Assembly (NCBI GenBank): GCA_963819075.1
Contig: CAWFUP010000001.1
Coordinates: 186,001 to 250,000 of the forward strand
Source of the DNA: CAVQBJ01 sp963819075
GTDB lineage: Bacteria; Actinomycetota; Thermoleophilia; Solirubrobacterales; Solirubrobacteraceae
DNA: 64,000 bases
Direction: 5' to 3'
Shown here piece after piece: positions 8,262-16,343 of the stretch (the stretch's first letter is position 1; every line of letters begins with the position of its first letter). Made by a program: the position numbers and the translations under genes. The notes beneath the pieces were generated by a model. That model saw only the letters and a program-made list of their open reading frames with translations. It had not been told where the DNA came from and did not search any database.

Positions 8262-9083
8262 TCACGGCGAAGGCGCCCGCCCGATGACGTGCACCACGCG
8301 GATGTCGAGCTCGATCGTTCCGGCCTCGGCTGCGACTTGGCAGGCGCGCAGCCAGTCATCAACTCGCGGCGCGAGTGCGGGCTGCGCCTTCGTCACGGAT
8401 CGCGTCACGGTCGGAAGGGCGAGAGCGTCACGCACGTTCGCCCATCCGCCGTCACGCCCCGTGTCGTGCTCGAGCACCGGCGTGCCGAGACCCGCCTGGC
8501 GGAACAAGAGGGGCAGGAAGTAGCCGATCCAGCCGTCGGCCGGTAACACCTGCCCAACAACGAGTGCGGTGATCTCGCGGTCTAGCTCGTCGGTCCCAAC
8601 GAGGTGGATCGTCGCCTCGCTCGCGACGACGAGCCCTCCAGGTCGCACGATCCGAGCGATCTCGCTCAGGGCGATTCGCGGCTGTTCGACGTGTTGCAGC
8701 GTCCGTTCGCTGCGGCACGCGTCGAAGCTCGCGTCCTCGAAGGGGAGCGCGGCGGCGTCTGCCAGCAGGAAATGAGCGTTATCCGGGGCGCCCGCCCGAG
8801 CGCGGGAGATCGCCAGCGCGCTTGCATCCACGCCGACGGCGCCGCCGCTGGGGCCGACGATCGCCGCGATTGCTCGCACATCGCCGCCGGACCCGCAGCC
8901 GACGTCGAGGACGGTGTTCCCCGGCACCAGGTTGAGCAGCTCGTGGGACCTCCGCTTGGACCTGGCCAGCGGCTCGAGGCCGGCGGTGGCCTCCTGGTGG
9001 GCCATGAGAGCCTCGCCGTCTGCATCGCTGTCAATGTCGCGGAAGCCCCGGAAGAACGCTCCCGTCATCGAGCCCTCGCTCAT
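8262..9083 (-). CDS. SAM-dependent methyltransferase in lasso peptide locus
   Basis: A 273-residue class I methyltransferase. Motif I is VLDVGCGSGGDVRAIA, followed by GVDASALAISRAR (acidic end of strand 2), ADAAALPFEDASFDA (motif post-II) and RIVRPGGLVVASE (motif III), the UbiE/Methyltransf_11 pattern. The ATG at 9083 overlaps the stop of the kinase-like gene (ATGA), so the two are translationally coupled. In lasso clusters methyltransferases can methylate the peptide C-terminus or side chains; a role in tailoring one of the two peptides here is inferred from position only. The family is broad and could also act on unrelated small molecules. Confidence 0.85.
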   Translation of the reverse strand: MSEGSMTGAFFRGFRDIDSDADGEALMAHQEATAGLEPLARSKRRSHELLNLVPGNTVLDVGCGSGGDVRAIAAIVGPSGGAVGVDASALAISRARAGAPDNAHFLLADAAALPFEDASFDACRSERTLQHVEQPRIALSEIARIVRPGGLVVASEATIHLVGTDELDREITALVVGQVLPADGWIGYFLPLLFRQAGLGTPVLEHDTGRDGGWANVRDALALPTVTRSVTKAQPALAPRVDDWLRACQVAAEAGTIELDIRVVHVIGRAPSP

Positions 9084-9937
9084 GCGGCCAGATGTTCCCC
9101 GACCGGTGCCCGAAGCGAGGTGAGCAGCTCGATCGTCTCGCCGACCGCGGCGAACGAGCGTGGTCGCCGAAGCTCGAACGCCGGATGACTCGCGAGCTCG
9201 AGAAGCTGCAGCGCCGTGGGCTGGAACAGCGGAGTCAAGGCGTACGCATCGGCAAGCCGGGCGAGGGTCTCGCCGCGATCGAGTCGGCGCAGCACCTGCT
9301 TCCCCCACGAGAGGAAGATCCACCCACCGATCGGGGCCTGCGTGGGTGCGGGCGCCGGGGTCAGGCGATGGCGCTGACGCACCGAGGCCACGTCGGGCGG
9401 TAGCTCGAAGTGGCGCGCGGCCGACGGGCGCAGGTCGACGTAGCGCGGTCCGGCCAGGACGCGCCCGTCGGCGACCACCACGAGGTCATCGGCGAGCACC
9501 GGCGTCCCGGCGAGGGCCAGCGCTGCCAGCGCGGTCGACTTGCCGGCCCGGTGGCTCCCGAACAGGCCCCAGGCGTGGCCATTGGCCAAGAAGGCTCCTC
9601 CGTGCAGCGCGGCGCGCCCTTCCCAGGCCGCGAACGCGACGGCGGGCAAGATCAGGAGCGGGTGCGCGAGCAGTTCTGGCTCGCGGTCGCTCGGTGCCAG
9701 CACGATCGCCCGGCGGCGTGTGCGGTCGATCGACACAGCGTGATGGCGATCGAAGCGGATGAACGCCCCGTCTTCGCCGATCGCCGTACTCCGCTGCCGG
9801 TCGCCCTCGGAGGGGCGGGATTGCTCGAGATACAGGCGACGCCAATCGCCCGGCGCGCGCGTGAGGCGGCGCGGTACGCCCTCTAGACCAGTGATGGCGA
9901 GCCCGTAGGCTCCCGCCCGGTCACCTGGCTGCGCCAT
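9080..9937 (-). CDS. HPr kinase-like protein of lasso peptide cluster (module 1)
   Basis: A 285-residue protein with a P-loop GSHRAGKST (residues 127-135), a preceding LHGGAFLANGHAW and a downstream VLADDLVVV, the HprK/SerK-like layout. Such kinases accompany many lasso peptide clusters; characterised members phosphorylate a C-terminal serine of the precursor. The gene opens the reading YGLAITGLEG that is shared with the second kinase-like gene at 15492, so the two are paralogs. It is coupled to the methyltransferase by an ATGA overlap. The target here is unknown, as neither predicted core ends in Ser. Confidence 0.8.
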   Translation of the reverse strand: MAQPGDRAGAYGLAITGLEGVPRRLTRAPGDWRRLYLEQSRPSEGDRQRSTAIGEDGAFIRFDRHHAVSIDRTRRRAIVLAPSDREPELLAHPLLILPAVAFAAWEGRAALHGGAFLANGHAWGLFGSHRAGKSTALAALALAGTPVLADDLVVVADGRVLAGPRYVDLRPSAARHFELPPDVASVRQRHRLTPAPAPTQAPIGGWIFLSWGKQVLRRLDRGETLARLADAYALTPLFQPTALQLLELASHPAFELRRPRSFAAVGETIELLTSLRAPVGEHLAA

Positions 9938-9970
9938 GTGGGTAAGGGTACCGGGCGATCTCGCCGCCGA

Positions 9971-10834
9971 TCAGTACTGGCTGAGCGATCCCGCGCGGAC
10001 GTTCTGGCGGACTGCGAACGCGAACAGCGCCAGTGCGAGGGGCAGCGCCACGACGCTGAACGCCAGCAGCACCAGGCACGGCCCGGACCAGCTGATGGCG
10101 CCGAACATCGCGCCGCGCATCGCCTCGTAGGCGTAGCGCGTGGGCATGAGGTAGGACAGCGGGACGAGCCACGGGGCCAGCACGCTGGGGGGGAAGAACG
10201 CGCCGCCGAGGAGCGCCATGGCGGTGACCGCGGCGGCGCCGACCACCTCCCCCCGCTTGACGATGAGCACGATGGCCGACAGGGTCACGCCGATCGCCGC
10301 GAAGGCGATACCCGACATCGCGAGCGCGGCGATCAGCCCCACGAAGTCCGTGTTGCCGAGGCTGAGTCCGAGGAAGGCGGCGGCGAGCAGGAGCGAGAGG
10401 AGCGCGCGCGTGACGGAGAAGAGGAAAGGGAACCCGGCGATGCCGAGGGCGATCTCCGCGGCGCTGACCGGCTGGGCGACGAGCATCTCCAGGGTTCCGG
10501 TCAGCTGCTCCTCGCGGATCCGGCGCGTGATTCCGATGACCGCGGCCTGCAGCACGACGGCCAGGGCGATCCCGCCGGCGGCGAAGTCGAAGTACGACGG
10601 CGCCCCGTCGAGGTCGACTCCGGGTCGGGGGTGCAGGGTGCGCGAGATGTAGTAGTACACGACCAGGCTGAGAAACCCGAAGGCGAGCTCCGAGATGAGC
10701 GGGGTCCGGTAGGACCGCGTGATTCGCCAGTCGCGCTCGACCAGCGCGCGCAGAGCGTGCATGCGCATGCGGCGGGAAGAGCCGGGCTGCGCGGCGGTGA
10801 GCTCAGGCGGCGGCGAAGTCGATGACGCGGTCAC
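9971..10834 (-). CDS. ABC-2 type transporter permease (lasso locus exporter)
   Basis: A 287-residue integral membrane protein with six hydrophobic segments, the first at about residues 43-65 (SELAFGFLSLVVYYYISRTL). It carries the ABC-2 signature EEQLTGTLEMLVAQPVS after the second segment and ends in PLALALFAFAVRQNVRAGSLSQY. It overlaps the ATPase gene by 32 bp and is followed after 33 bp by the kinase-like gene, so it belongs to the same minus-strand operon. It most plausibly exports the mature lasso peptide and gives self-immunity; this is inferred from position. Confidence 0.88.
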   Translation of the reverse strand: MTASSTSPPPELTAAQPGSSRRMRMHALRALVERDWRITRSYRTPLISELAFGFLSLVVYYYISRTLHPRPGVDLDGAPSYFDFAAGGIALAVVLQAAVIGITRRIREEQLTGTLEMLVAQPVSAAEIALGIAGFPFLFSVTRALLSLLLAAAFLGLSLGNTDFVGLIAALAMSGIAFAAIGVTLSAIVLIVKRGEVVGAAAVTAMALLGGAFFPPSVLAPWLVPLSYLMPTRYAYEAMRGAMFGAISWSGPCLVLLAFSVVALPLALALFAFAVRQNVRAGSLSQY

Positions 10835-11468
10835 AGCGCGCGATGTCCTCGGGTCGATGGGTGGCGATCAGCAGCGTCGTCTCGCGCCGCCGGGACACGG
10901 CGTCCCACATCCGCTCGACGGCCTCGGCGTCGAGTGAACGCGTCGGTTCGTCGAGCACCAGCAACGCGGGGTGGCCGAGCAGCGCGCGGGCGAGCGACAA
11001 CTGCTGCACCATCCCGGTCGAGCAGCGATCGACGCGTTCGGCGGCGATGGTCGAGATGCCAAGCTCGGCGGTCACCGCGCGCACGCTTGCCCGCGCCGTC
11101 TGGGTGGGCTCGCGCAGCCTGGCGAAGGTCAGCAGGTTCGCCTCGCCCGTGAGCCGCAGGTAGAACGAGCGCTCCTGGGAGAGCGAAGCGCCGATCAGGT
11201 GCTTCGCCTCACGGGTGCCCGCGGCGAAGCCGCACACGGACGCGGTCCCAGCGCTCGGAGCCAGCACGCCGGCCACGCAGCGCAGGAAGCTCGACTTGCC
11301 GGAGCCGTTGGGGCCGACGAGGGCGATCCGCTCGCCCGGCGCCACATCGACCGTCAGCGGGCCCACGACGCGCCGGTCGCCGAAGTCGCGTGTGAGCCCG
11401 CGCACGCTGAGCGTAGGAAGGTCTGGCAAGGCGTCTGGCCGTGGTGAGATCAGAGGTGAGCGAAGCAC
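10803..11468 (-). CDS. ABC transporter ATP-binding protein (lasso locus exporter)
   Basis: A 221-residue ATPase with Walker A GPNGSGKSS (about residue 53), a signature motif CSTGMVQQLSLARALL, Walker B LLVLDEPTRSLD and a switch His in LLIATHRPEDI. The signature reads STGMVQQ where LSGGQ is usual, as in the CcmA/ABC-2 class. It overlaps the permease gene downstream and heads the minus-strand run ATPase-permease-kinase-methyltransferase. It faces the exported protein at 11716 across a 247-bp divergent region holding the palindrome at 11575. Confidence 0.9.
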   Translation of the reverse strand: MLRSPLISPRPDALPDLPTLSVRGLTRDFGDRRVVGPLTVDVAPGERIALVGPNGSGKSSFLRCVAGVLAPSAGTASVCGFAAGTREAKHLIGASLSQERSFYLRLTGEANLLTFARLREPTQTARASVRAVTAELGISTIAAERVDRCSTGMVQQLSLARALLGHPALLVLDEPTRSLDAEAVERMWDAVSRRRETTLLIATHRPEDIARCDRVIDFAAA

Positions 11469-11574
11469 CCAGCCCGATGATGACGATACCGCCGAGCGAC
11501 CCCGTATCCGGCGCCGGCCGCGCCGAAGGCTGCGCTTGTCCGTCGCCCGGCCGCAGGGGGTCTCCAGGCCAGTT

Positions 11575-11586
11575 GCAAACGTTTGC
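11575..11586. promoter_or_regulatory. 12-bp palindrome GCAAACGTTTGC, LacI/GalR-type operator candidate
   Basis: A perfect palindrome GCAAACGTTTGC in the divergent region between the ABC ATPase (start 11468) and the exported protein that precedes precursor 1 (start 11716). The CG-centred form with AAAC/GTTT halves resembles operators of LacI/GalR-family repressors. No LacI-type gene is in the window. It would be well placed to control both arms of lasso module 1. Confidence 0.5.
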
Positions 11587-11715
11587 GCAACCGTGTTAAG
11601 CTCCGCGCAGCTTTGCGGTTCGGGGAGCCAGGCCAGCGTGCCGGGTCAGGCATCCATTCGTCGGGTGCGAGGGCTGGCCCCTCACTCGCGGGAATCCATG
11701 GAAAGGAATGTGTGA

Positions 11716-12216
11716 ATGTCACGGCGCTTGTCGGTGCTTCCACTGGTAGTTGGCGCATTGCTCGTTGCATCTCCGGGCGCTGCTCAGGCGACGGCGCCGC
11801 ACTACCTGCTCACGGTCAAGTCGCCCGCCGCACACGCGGCCACCGTGATAACCCCGCTGGGTCTCAGCCATGGGCTCGCGTGCGGCACCTACGTCGGTTT
11901 CGCGACCGGGAACAATCCGTCCTCGGCGACCACGACCAACCAGACGCAGGTGTACGGGCGGGTGTTCACGAACATCGGCACGCTCGTCACCACGATCTGC
12001 CAGGACTCGCTCTCGCCGAGCGCGACGAAGCCGGCGACCACCGAGGCGGTCGTCGGTCTGTGCGCACAGTTCAACCCGTATCAGCCTGCGGGCTCTCCGC
12101 TTGTGGGGGGCACGGCCATCACCGTCGTGTACCCGGATGGTGTCTACTCGGCGACGTGCAGAAGCGTGCTCCCGTCGATCCTCCAGGGCACGCCGGTCAC
12201 GCCGGTCAGCCCATGA
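11716..12216 (+). CDS. Exported protein upstream of lasso precursor 1, unknown function
   Basis: A 166-residue protein with a clear signal peptide (MSRRLSVLPLVVGALLVASPGAAQA, cleavage near residue 25). The mature part is Thr/Val-rich, beta-like, with four cysteines (in GLACGTYV, TTICQDS, GLCAQF and SATCRSV), suggesting two disulfides. A GGAAAGG-type ribosome site precedes the ATG. It lies 46 bp upstream of lasso precursor 1 on the same strand and is probably co-transcribed with it. I recognise no family; an immunity, carrier or extracellular accessory role would be guesswork. Confidence 0.7.
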   Translation: MSRRLSVLPLVVGALLVASPGAAQATAPHYLLTVKSPAAHAATVITPLGLSHGLACGTYVGFATGNNPSSATTTNQTQVYGRVFTNIGTLVTTICQDSLSPSATKPATTEAVVGLCAQFNPYQPAGSPLVGGTAITVVYPDGVYSATCRSVLPSILQGTPVTPVSP

Positions 12217-12262
12217 GCAGTGCCGTCACCGACCGCTGGCTTGATTGCGTCAAGGAGAAGAC

Positions 12263-12442
12263 ATGACCGGACCACAGAATGACTGCGCAGACGTCGCTGC
12301 TTCGACTCCGTCGCCCAGCTACGAGGCGCCCCGCCTCGAGGTGATCGGCTCCGTGGTGGAGCTGACCCAGAAGGGCCAGGGCACCGATGCCTTCGGCTCG
12401 GGCAGCGACACCGGCGCAGGCACCGGCGGCTCGGTGGCCTGA
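12263..12442 (+). CDS. Lasso peptide precursor 1 (atypical Gly-rich core)
   Basis: A 59-residue peptide with ribosome site AAGGAG at 12252-12257. Residues 20-36 show the actinobacterial lasso leader motif YEAPRLEVIGSVVELTQ: the YxxP element bound by the RRE protein, the hydrophobic L/IGS, and Thr35 as the usual Thr at -2. The predicted core then begins at Lys37 and is rich in Gly, Ser and Asp (Asp42, Asp49). Counting from Lys37 the acids fall at 6 and 13, not at the 7-9 needed for the usual macrolactam. It lies between the exported protein and the convergent RRE gene. Leader assignment is strong; the core chemistry is open. Confidence 0.85.
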   Translation: MTGPQNDCADVAASTPSPSYEAPRLEVIGSVVELTQKGQGTDAFGSGSDTGAGTGGSVA

Positions 12443-12509
12443 GCGTCGAGCGACGCCTCGGCTGGCGGGCCGGGCTCCGGTCTGCCAGCCGGTAACGAGG
12501 GGGAGCGAC

Positions 12510-12812
12510 CTAGCGGGAGCCGGATTCCGGCTCCCGCAGCAGTTGCTGGTGGCGCAACTGCCCGATGAACGCGTCGACGTCGCGCTCGGCGGTCGGATCG
12601 TCGAGCGCGAACTCGGCCCTCAGCAGGTCGACGAGCTGTGCTCGCGTGGCGCCTTCGCAGAGCGCGTGCCACAAGGGAGCGGCGGACCGGTTGAGCGCGA
12701 CGTACTCCGAGCGCGTCATGTCGAGCACGATCACCTCGCCCTCCACATCGCGCCAGTGAAGCTCCGCCTCGCGGAGCTTCAGGATCGCCTCGGGTGGAGT
12801 CGGTGCGGACAC
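12510..12812 (-). CDS. RRE (PqqD-like) lasso peptide leader-binding protein, B1
   Basis: A 100-residue protein starting at GTG 12812. It has the PqqD/RRE pattern: VEGEVIVLDMTRSEYVALNRSAAPLWHALCEGATRAQLVDLL, where the Y-x-LN-x-x-A-x-x-W/I-x-x-L run forms the winged helix that binds the precursor leader, followed by the acidic AEFALDDPTAERDVDAFIGQLRHQQLL helix. It lies 53 bp downstream of the cyclase and is the only RRE protein visible in the locus, so it may serve both precursors, each of which has the Y-x-x-P leader motif it should recognise. Confidence 0.9.
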   Translation of the reverse strand: MSAPTPPEAILKLREAELHWRDVEGEVIVLDMTRSEYVALNRSAAPLWHALCEGATRAQLVDLLRAEFALDDPTAERDVDAFIGQLRHQQLLREPESGSR

Positions 12813-12865
12813 GGCGCGTATGGTGACAGGCCCCCGATCCGATCTCAAACCGGCTCGGTCGCCGC

Positions 12866-14017
12866 CTACGCCTTCTGGCCGGTGGTGGCCAGCCACGCCT
12901 GGTGCAGCAGTGAAGCCGCTCCGAATCGCGGGGTTTCGCGCAGCCACTCGGCCCGCAGCGCCTCGCCGTCGATCAACTCGGGGTCGATTCCCGAGCCGTC
13001 CCAGGCGGCAGCGAACGAGCGCGCGCGCTCGCCCCACACGACGGCACTGAACTCCGCCTTGGTCTGGCGCGTCGCTATGCGCGGTGGAAGCATCCGGCCG
13101 AACAGGACATCCATGGCCCGGCTGCGGTCCCCGTACCCGGCCCGGCCGCCCTCGGCGGCCAGCGTCGCCAGAAAGCGGCGGTCCAGCAGCGGTTCGCAGG
13201 CCAGCGTGCCACACGGGTCGGCGAGCCGACCCAGGGTGCGCTGTGACACGTGCACCTCGCGGCGGCGCGCAAACCAGTCGACCCGGCGTGTCCAGACAAG
13301 TGGCTCGGAGGCCTCCTCGGCGGCCGCCACAGCGTTGAAGTACCGCTCGGCTTGCGGTCGCAGCCACGGCGCGTAGCGGGGCATCGTGCGCCGCACGCGC
13401 GCGGCGCGGAGGCGAGGCGGCGCCAGCGCCAGGCCGGCGGCGAGCAGCGCCCGGGGTTGCAGTGGGCCCGGCGCGGCCAGCCGTGTCCGGACGCGACCCC
13501 AGCGCCAGTCCAGCAGGTCGTCGCCGCCATACCCGCTGACTATCGATCCGCCGGACGCCTGGGCCAGCATCGGCATGAAGATGTGCGCGTTCGGCGGCCA
13601 CTGCAGTCCGTGCGTGCGCAGGGCGCGGCAGGCCAGGTCTCCGAGGTAGTCGAACTCGTCGGCGCAGGCGAGCCGGACCCAGTCGTCGAGGCCGACGTAC
13701 GCGATCACGAGCTCCTGCCACTCCGACTCCTCGGTGGACTCGGCGCCCGCGAAGCGCAGCGTGACCGGCACGGGCGCCGGCAGCCCATGGCGACGCGCGG
13801 CATGTGCGGCCACGGCGAGCACCGCCGAGGAGTCCCGGCCGCCCGAGAAGCTCACATAACACGGCGGCCGGCGCAGCGCGGGAAGCATCGCGTCGGCGAG
13901 GGCGTCCACGGCACGACAGGGAGCGGGCGCGGGCAGAGGGGGAATGCCCGGCTCCTCACCGGTGACGTACCCCGAGGCCAGGTCCCAGCGGGTAAGCGGC
14001 TCTGCGCCCGCGTGCAT
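12866..14017 (-). CDS. Lasso cyclase (asparagine synthetase-like), module 1
   Basis: A 383-residue protein with the ATP-pyrophosphatase PP-loop SGGRDSS at residues 58-64, then TLRFAGAESTEESEWQ and SGYGGDDLLDW, the active-site pattern of asparagine synthetase C-domains. Lasso cyclases use it to adenylate the Asp/Glu side chain that closes the ring on the core N-terminus. The N-terminal glutaminase domain of true AsnB (Cys2) is missing; only about ten residues precede the WDLASGY segment. It is shorter than many lasso cyclases (about 550-600 residues) but matches its paralog at 16336. It lies upstream of the RRE gene on the same strand. Confidence 0.88.
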   Translation of the reverse strand: MHAGAEPLTRWDLASGYVTGEEPGIPPLPAPAPCRAVDALADAMLPALRRPPCYVSFSGGRDSSAVLAVAAHAARRHGLPAPVPVTLRFAGAESTEESEWQELVIAYVGLDDWVRLACADEFDYLGDLACRALRTHGLQWPPNAHIFMPMLAQASGGSIVSGYGGDDLLDWRWGRVRTRLAAPGPLQPRALLAAGLALAPPRLRAARVRRTMPRYAPWLRPQAERYFNAVAAAEEASEPLVWTRRVDWFARRREVHVSQRTLGRLADPCGTLACEPLLDRRFLATLAAEGGRAGYGDRSRAMDVLFGRMLPPRIATRQTKAEFSAVVWGERARSFAAAWDGSGIDPELIDGEALRAEWLRETPRFGAASLLHQAWLATTGQKA

Positions 14018-14041
14018 GACGCCGGCCGGGCCGCGAGTGGG

Positions 14042-14875
14042 TCAGGCGCCCGGACCGGTCGCGCCGGTCGCGCCGGTCGGACCGGTCGCGCCCGTCGGTC
14101 CCGTCGCACCCGTCGGTGAGCTCGGCGGGAGCACCGGCGCACCGGCGAGGAACGAAGTGAGCTGAGCGTCCGCGTCGCGCTGGTCCTGCGCCAGCCGGGC
14201 TATGGCAAGGCTCGTCGCGGCGCGAAGCCGCGCCACGTCCGCCGAGGGCAGCGAGAGTCCGAGCGGGTGGCCGCCGCTGACGATGTTCGCCAGCGCACTG
14301 GTGGCGGATGTCAGCTGGTGATACAGAGCGGTGCTCGCGCGGGTGCCTCTCGGTTCGGCTGCCGGCTTGAAGCCCGCGCGCGACCAGGCGTTGTAGTCCT
14401 TGCAGAACTTCAATCGATTCTGGGCCGCCACCGCGTTGCTGAGCGCCGTCAGCGCAGGGATCGACGGCGCCAGCCTCACCCCCCGCCGTCGGGCGGCGGC
14501 CGCGACGACCGACACCTTCCTCGCGGCGCCTGCGAGCGGCCCGAGAGCGCTCCGCCGGGCGGTCGCGGTGAAGGTGACGTAGAGCTCGTTCTGGAGCGCG
14601 CTGATAGTGGCGTTCGTGACCGCGGCCGGCTGCTTGGGCACCAGCGCGACAAGCGCCCCCGAGCATGGCTGGGCCTGCTTGTCGGCTGCCTTGATGTCCG
14701 CGGCCTGGCTGGACGTGCTCTCGGTGTTCACGTGCTGGATGGCGGACAGCACGATGCCGTAGATCTGCTGGGCCGGCGAGGCGCTCGCGCCGAGCGCCAC
14801 CGGGAGGAATATGGCCAAGGCGATGACCGCCACGGCGAGCGGGCGGGCGATGGTGCGGATCTTGGCCACCGGCAC
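14042..14875 (-). CDS. Exported helical protein with short collagen-like tail
   Basis: A 277-residue protein. The signal peptide spans about residues 1-33 (RPLAVAVIALAIFLPVALGASASPA). The body is helical and Ala-rich with two cysteines (QPCSG and FCKDY). The last about 25 residues are Gly-X-Thr triplets of the GATGPTGAT type, a collagen-like tail unusual in being C-terminal. It ends 24 bp before the lasso cyclase start on the same strand and starts divergently from the B2 peptidase, so it is embedded in the lasso locus. No family recognised; the role in the cluster is unknown. Confidence 0.7.
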   Translation of the reverse strand: MPVAKIRTIARPLAVAVIALAIFLPVALGASASPAQQIYGIVLSAIQHVNTESTSSQAADIKAADKQAQPCSGALVALVPKQPAAVTNATISALQNELYVTFTATARRSALGPLAGAARKVSVVAAAARRRGVRLAPSIPALTALSNAVAAQNRLKFCKDYNAWSRAGFKPAAEPRGTRASTALYHQLTSATSALANIVSGGHPLGLSLPSADVARLRAATSLAIARLAQDQRDADAQLTSFLAGAPVLPPSSPTGATGPTGATGPTGATGATGPGA

Positions 14876-14994
14876 AGGATAGGAGGATCTCGGCGCGCCC
14901 GGGACTTTGGGCGGCCCGGGTCCAAGGCGGTTCCGGGCCTTGTGGGGCCCACGGCCGCCCCGTAGACTGGCCCGGACCCGGGGTTCTTTCCTGT

Positions 14995-15417
14995 ATGAGC
15001 GCCACCCTTCCTCCTACCGCGACGATCCGCGCACGCGATCTCCCGTCGGCGTTGCGGAGCCTCTCGCGGGCGGACTGGAGCTCGCTCCGGGCGGCGTGGT
15101 GGGCTCAGCGAGCGGCCCGCAGCGCCCGGCGCCAGCTGCGGCTCCGCGGCGTGGAGCACGTTCGCGTTCGGCCCGCTCCCGCGGGCCCACCGGCGTCGGC
15201 GCGAGGGGTGGGGGCCGTCCTGCGGCGACGCGGAGAGCGGTGCCTGGTCAGCGCGGTCGTGTGGCAGGCCTGGTATGCCGCCCAGGGCAGCAACCGCGAT
15301 CTCGTGATCGGCGTCACCTCGCCCGCCGATGGCTTCGAGGCACACGCATGGCTTGACGGAGACGATCTGGGCGGGACGGGATTCGTCGAGATCTCACGTC
15401 ATCCCGTTCGCGCGTAG
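14995..15417 (+). CDS. Lasso peptide leader peptidase, B2 (transglutaminase-like)
   Basis: A 140-residue protein with the lasso B2 signature: the catalytic Cys83 in ERCLVSAVVWQAW, then IGVTSPADGFEAHAWLDGD with His117 and Asp121 completing the Cys-His-Asp triad. It cuts the leader off the precursor just before cyclisation, in complex with the RRE protein. The N-terminal 60 residues are a basic helical region typical of stand-alone B2 proteins. It is the only B2 in the locus and lies on the plus strand between the two minus-strand modules, so it probably serves both precursors. Confidence 0.9.
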   Translation: MSATLPPTATIRARDLPSALRSLSRADWSSLRAAWWAQRAARSARRQLRLRGVEHVRVRPAPAGPPASARGVGAVLRRRGERCLVSAVVWQAWYAAQGSNRDLVIGVTSPADGFEAHAWLDGDDLGGTGFVEISRHPVRA

Positions 15418-15491
15418 GCGCCCGCGGCGTCTCTGCGTCCTCCGGTCGGCGGCTGCTCGCGGGCTGCCGCTCGACGCCGGGCCCCGCGTCG

Positions 15492-16343
15492 CTACGCCGA
15501 GGCCGGCGCGTGGCGATTGGCACTGCGAACGAGCTCCTCGCATCCCTCTGCGAGCCCATCCAGCGCGTGCGGTCTGACGAAGCGGAGCATCGGCACGCTG
15601 GCGAGCCTGAGCAGGTGCAGCGGGTCGGCGCCGAGCTCCACGACACGCCGCTGGCCAGCGAGCACTCCCAAGCGGTCGCTGGCGGGAACGCTGCTCACGT
15701 GCAGCCGCTGGCCCCAGCCGAGACACACGAACCCTCGCAGCGGGGCGCTCGGCGCGATCGGTGGCAGGTGCAGCCGACCGCGCTCGGTGGCACGGACCGG
15801 CGTGGTGCGTTCGGCGACGTCCAATGCCTGGACCGTCTCGGGGCGTAAGTCGAGGCAGCGCGGCCCGGCCAGGCAGCGCTTGCCGTCCAGGACGATCAGG
15901 TCATCCGCGAGGATTGCGCGACCGGCGAGGGCCAGCCCCGCGAGAAGCGTCGTCTTTCCGTCGGCGGTGTCGCCGACGACGACCCACGCAGCGCCGTCGT
16001 CGTCGAGGAATCCGCCTCCATGCACCGTCTCGTGACCGTGCCAGCGCGCGAAGATCGCGGCCGGTGCCCACAGACACGGGTGAACGAGATCGTCCTCGCT
16101 CATCGTCGGCTGCGTATGAACGGTGAGCGATGCCGGCTCCCTGACGACCGTCATCGTCCCGTAATACCGGCGGAGAACGGCCCCATCCTCTGTGACCCCA
16201 TGATCTTCGCCGGGGTAGGGCTGCGATGTCTGCGACACGTGCAGCGCCGGCCAGTCGACCGGCTCGTTCAGCCGCAGATCCGATCGAGGCTCGAGCCCGG
16301 TGATCGTCAGCCCGTATGCCGCGTTCACGGATGCGTCAGACAT
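15492..16343 (-). CDS. HPr kinase-like protein of lasso peptide cluster (module 2)
   Basis: A 283-residue paralog of the protein at 9080: both open with YGL(A/T)ITGLE, both have a VHGGGFLDDDGAAW/LHGGAFLANGHAW block before the P-loop, and both have ILADDLIVLDG after it. The P-loop here is GDTADGKTT (residues 124-132). By homology it is a lasso-cluster kinase of the group that phosphorylates lasso precursors, though the substrate residue is not evident. Its ATG (16343) lies within the last codons of the cyclase gene, indicating tight coupling within module 2. Confidence 0.8.
   Translation of the reverse strand: MSDASVNAAYGLTITGLEPRSDLRLNEPVDWPALHVSQTSQPYPGEDHGVTEDGAVLRRYYGTMTVVREPASLTVHTQPTMSEDDLVHPCLWAPAAIFARWHGHETVHGGGFLDDDGAAWVVVGDTADGKTTLLAGLALAGRAILADDLIVLDGKRCLAGPRCLDLRPETVQALDVAERTTPVRATERGRLHLPPIAPSAPLRGFVCLGWGQRLHVSSVPASDRLGVLAGQRRVVELGADPLHLLRLASVPMLRFVRPHALDGLAEGCEELVRSANRHAPASA

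Noticed and set aside
9938..10825. Plus-strand Arg/Glu-rich frame opposite the ABC permease
   Set aside because: It is a shadow of a hydrophobic membrane protein on the minus strand; composition is unlike any soluble protein.
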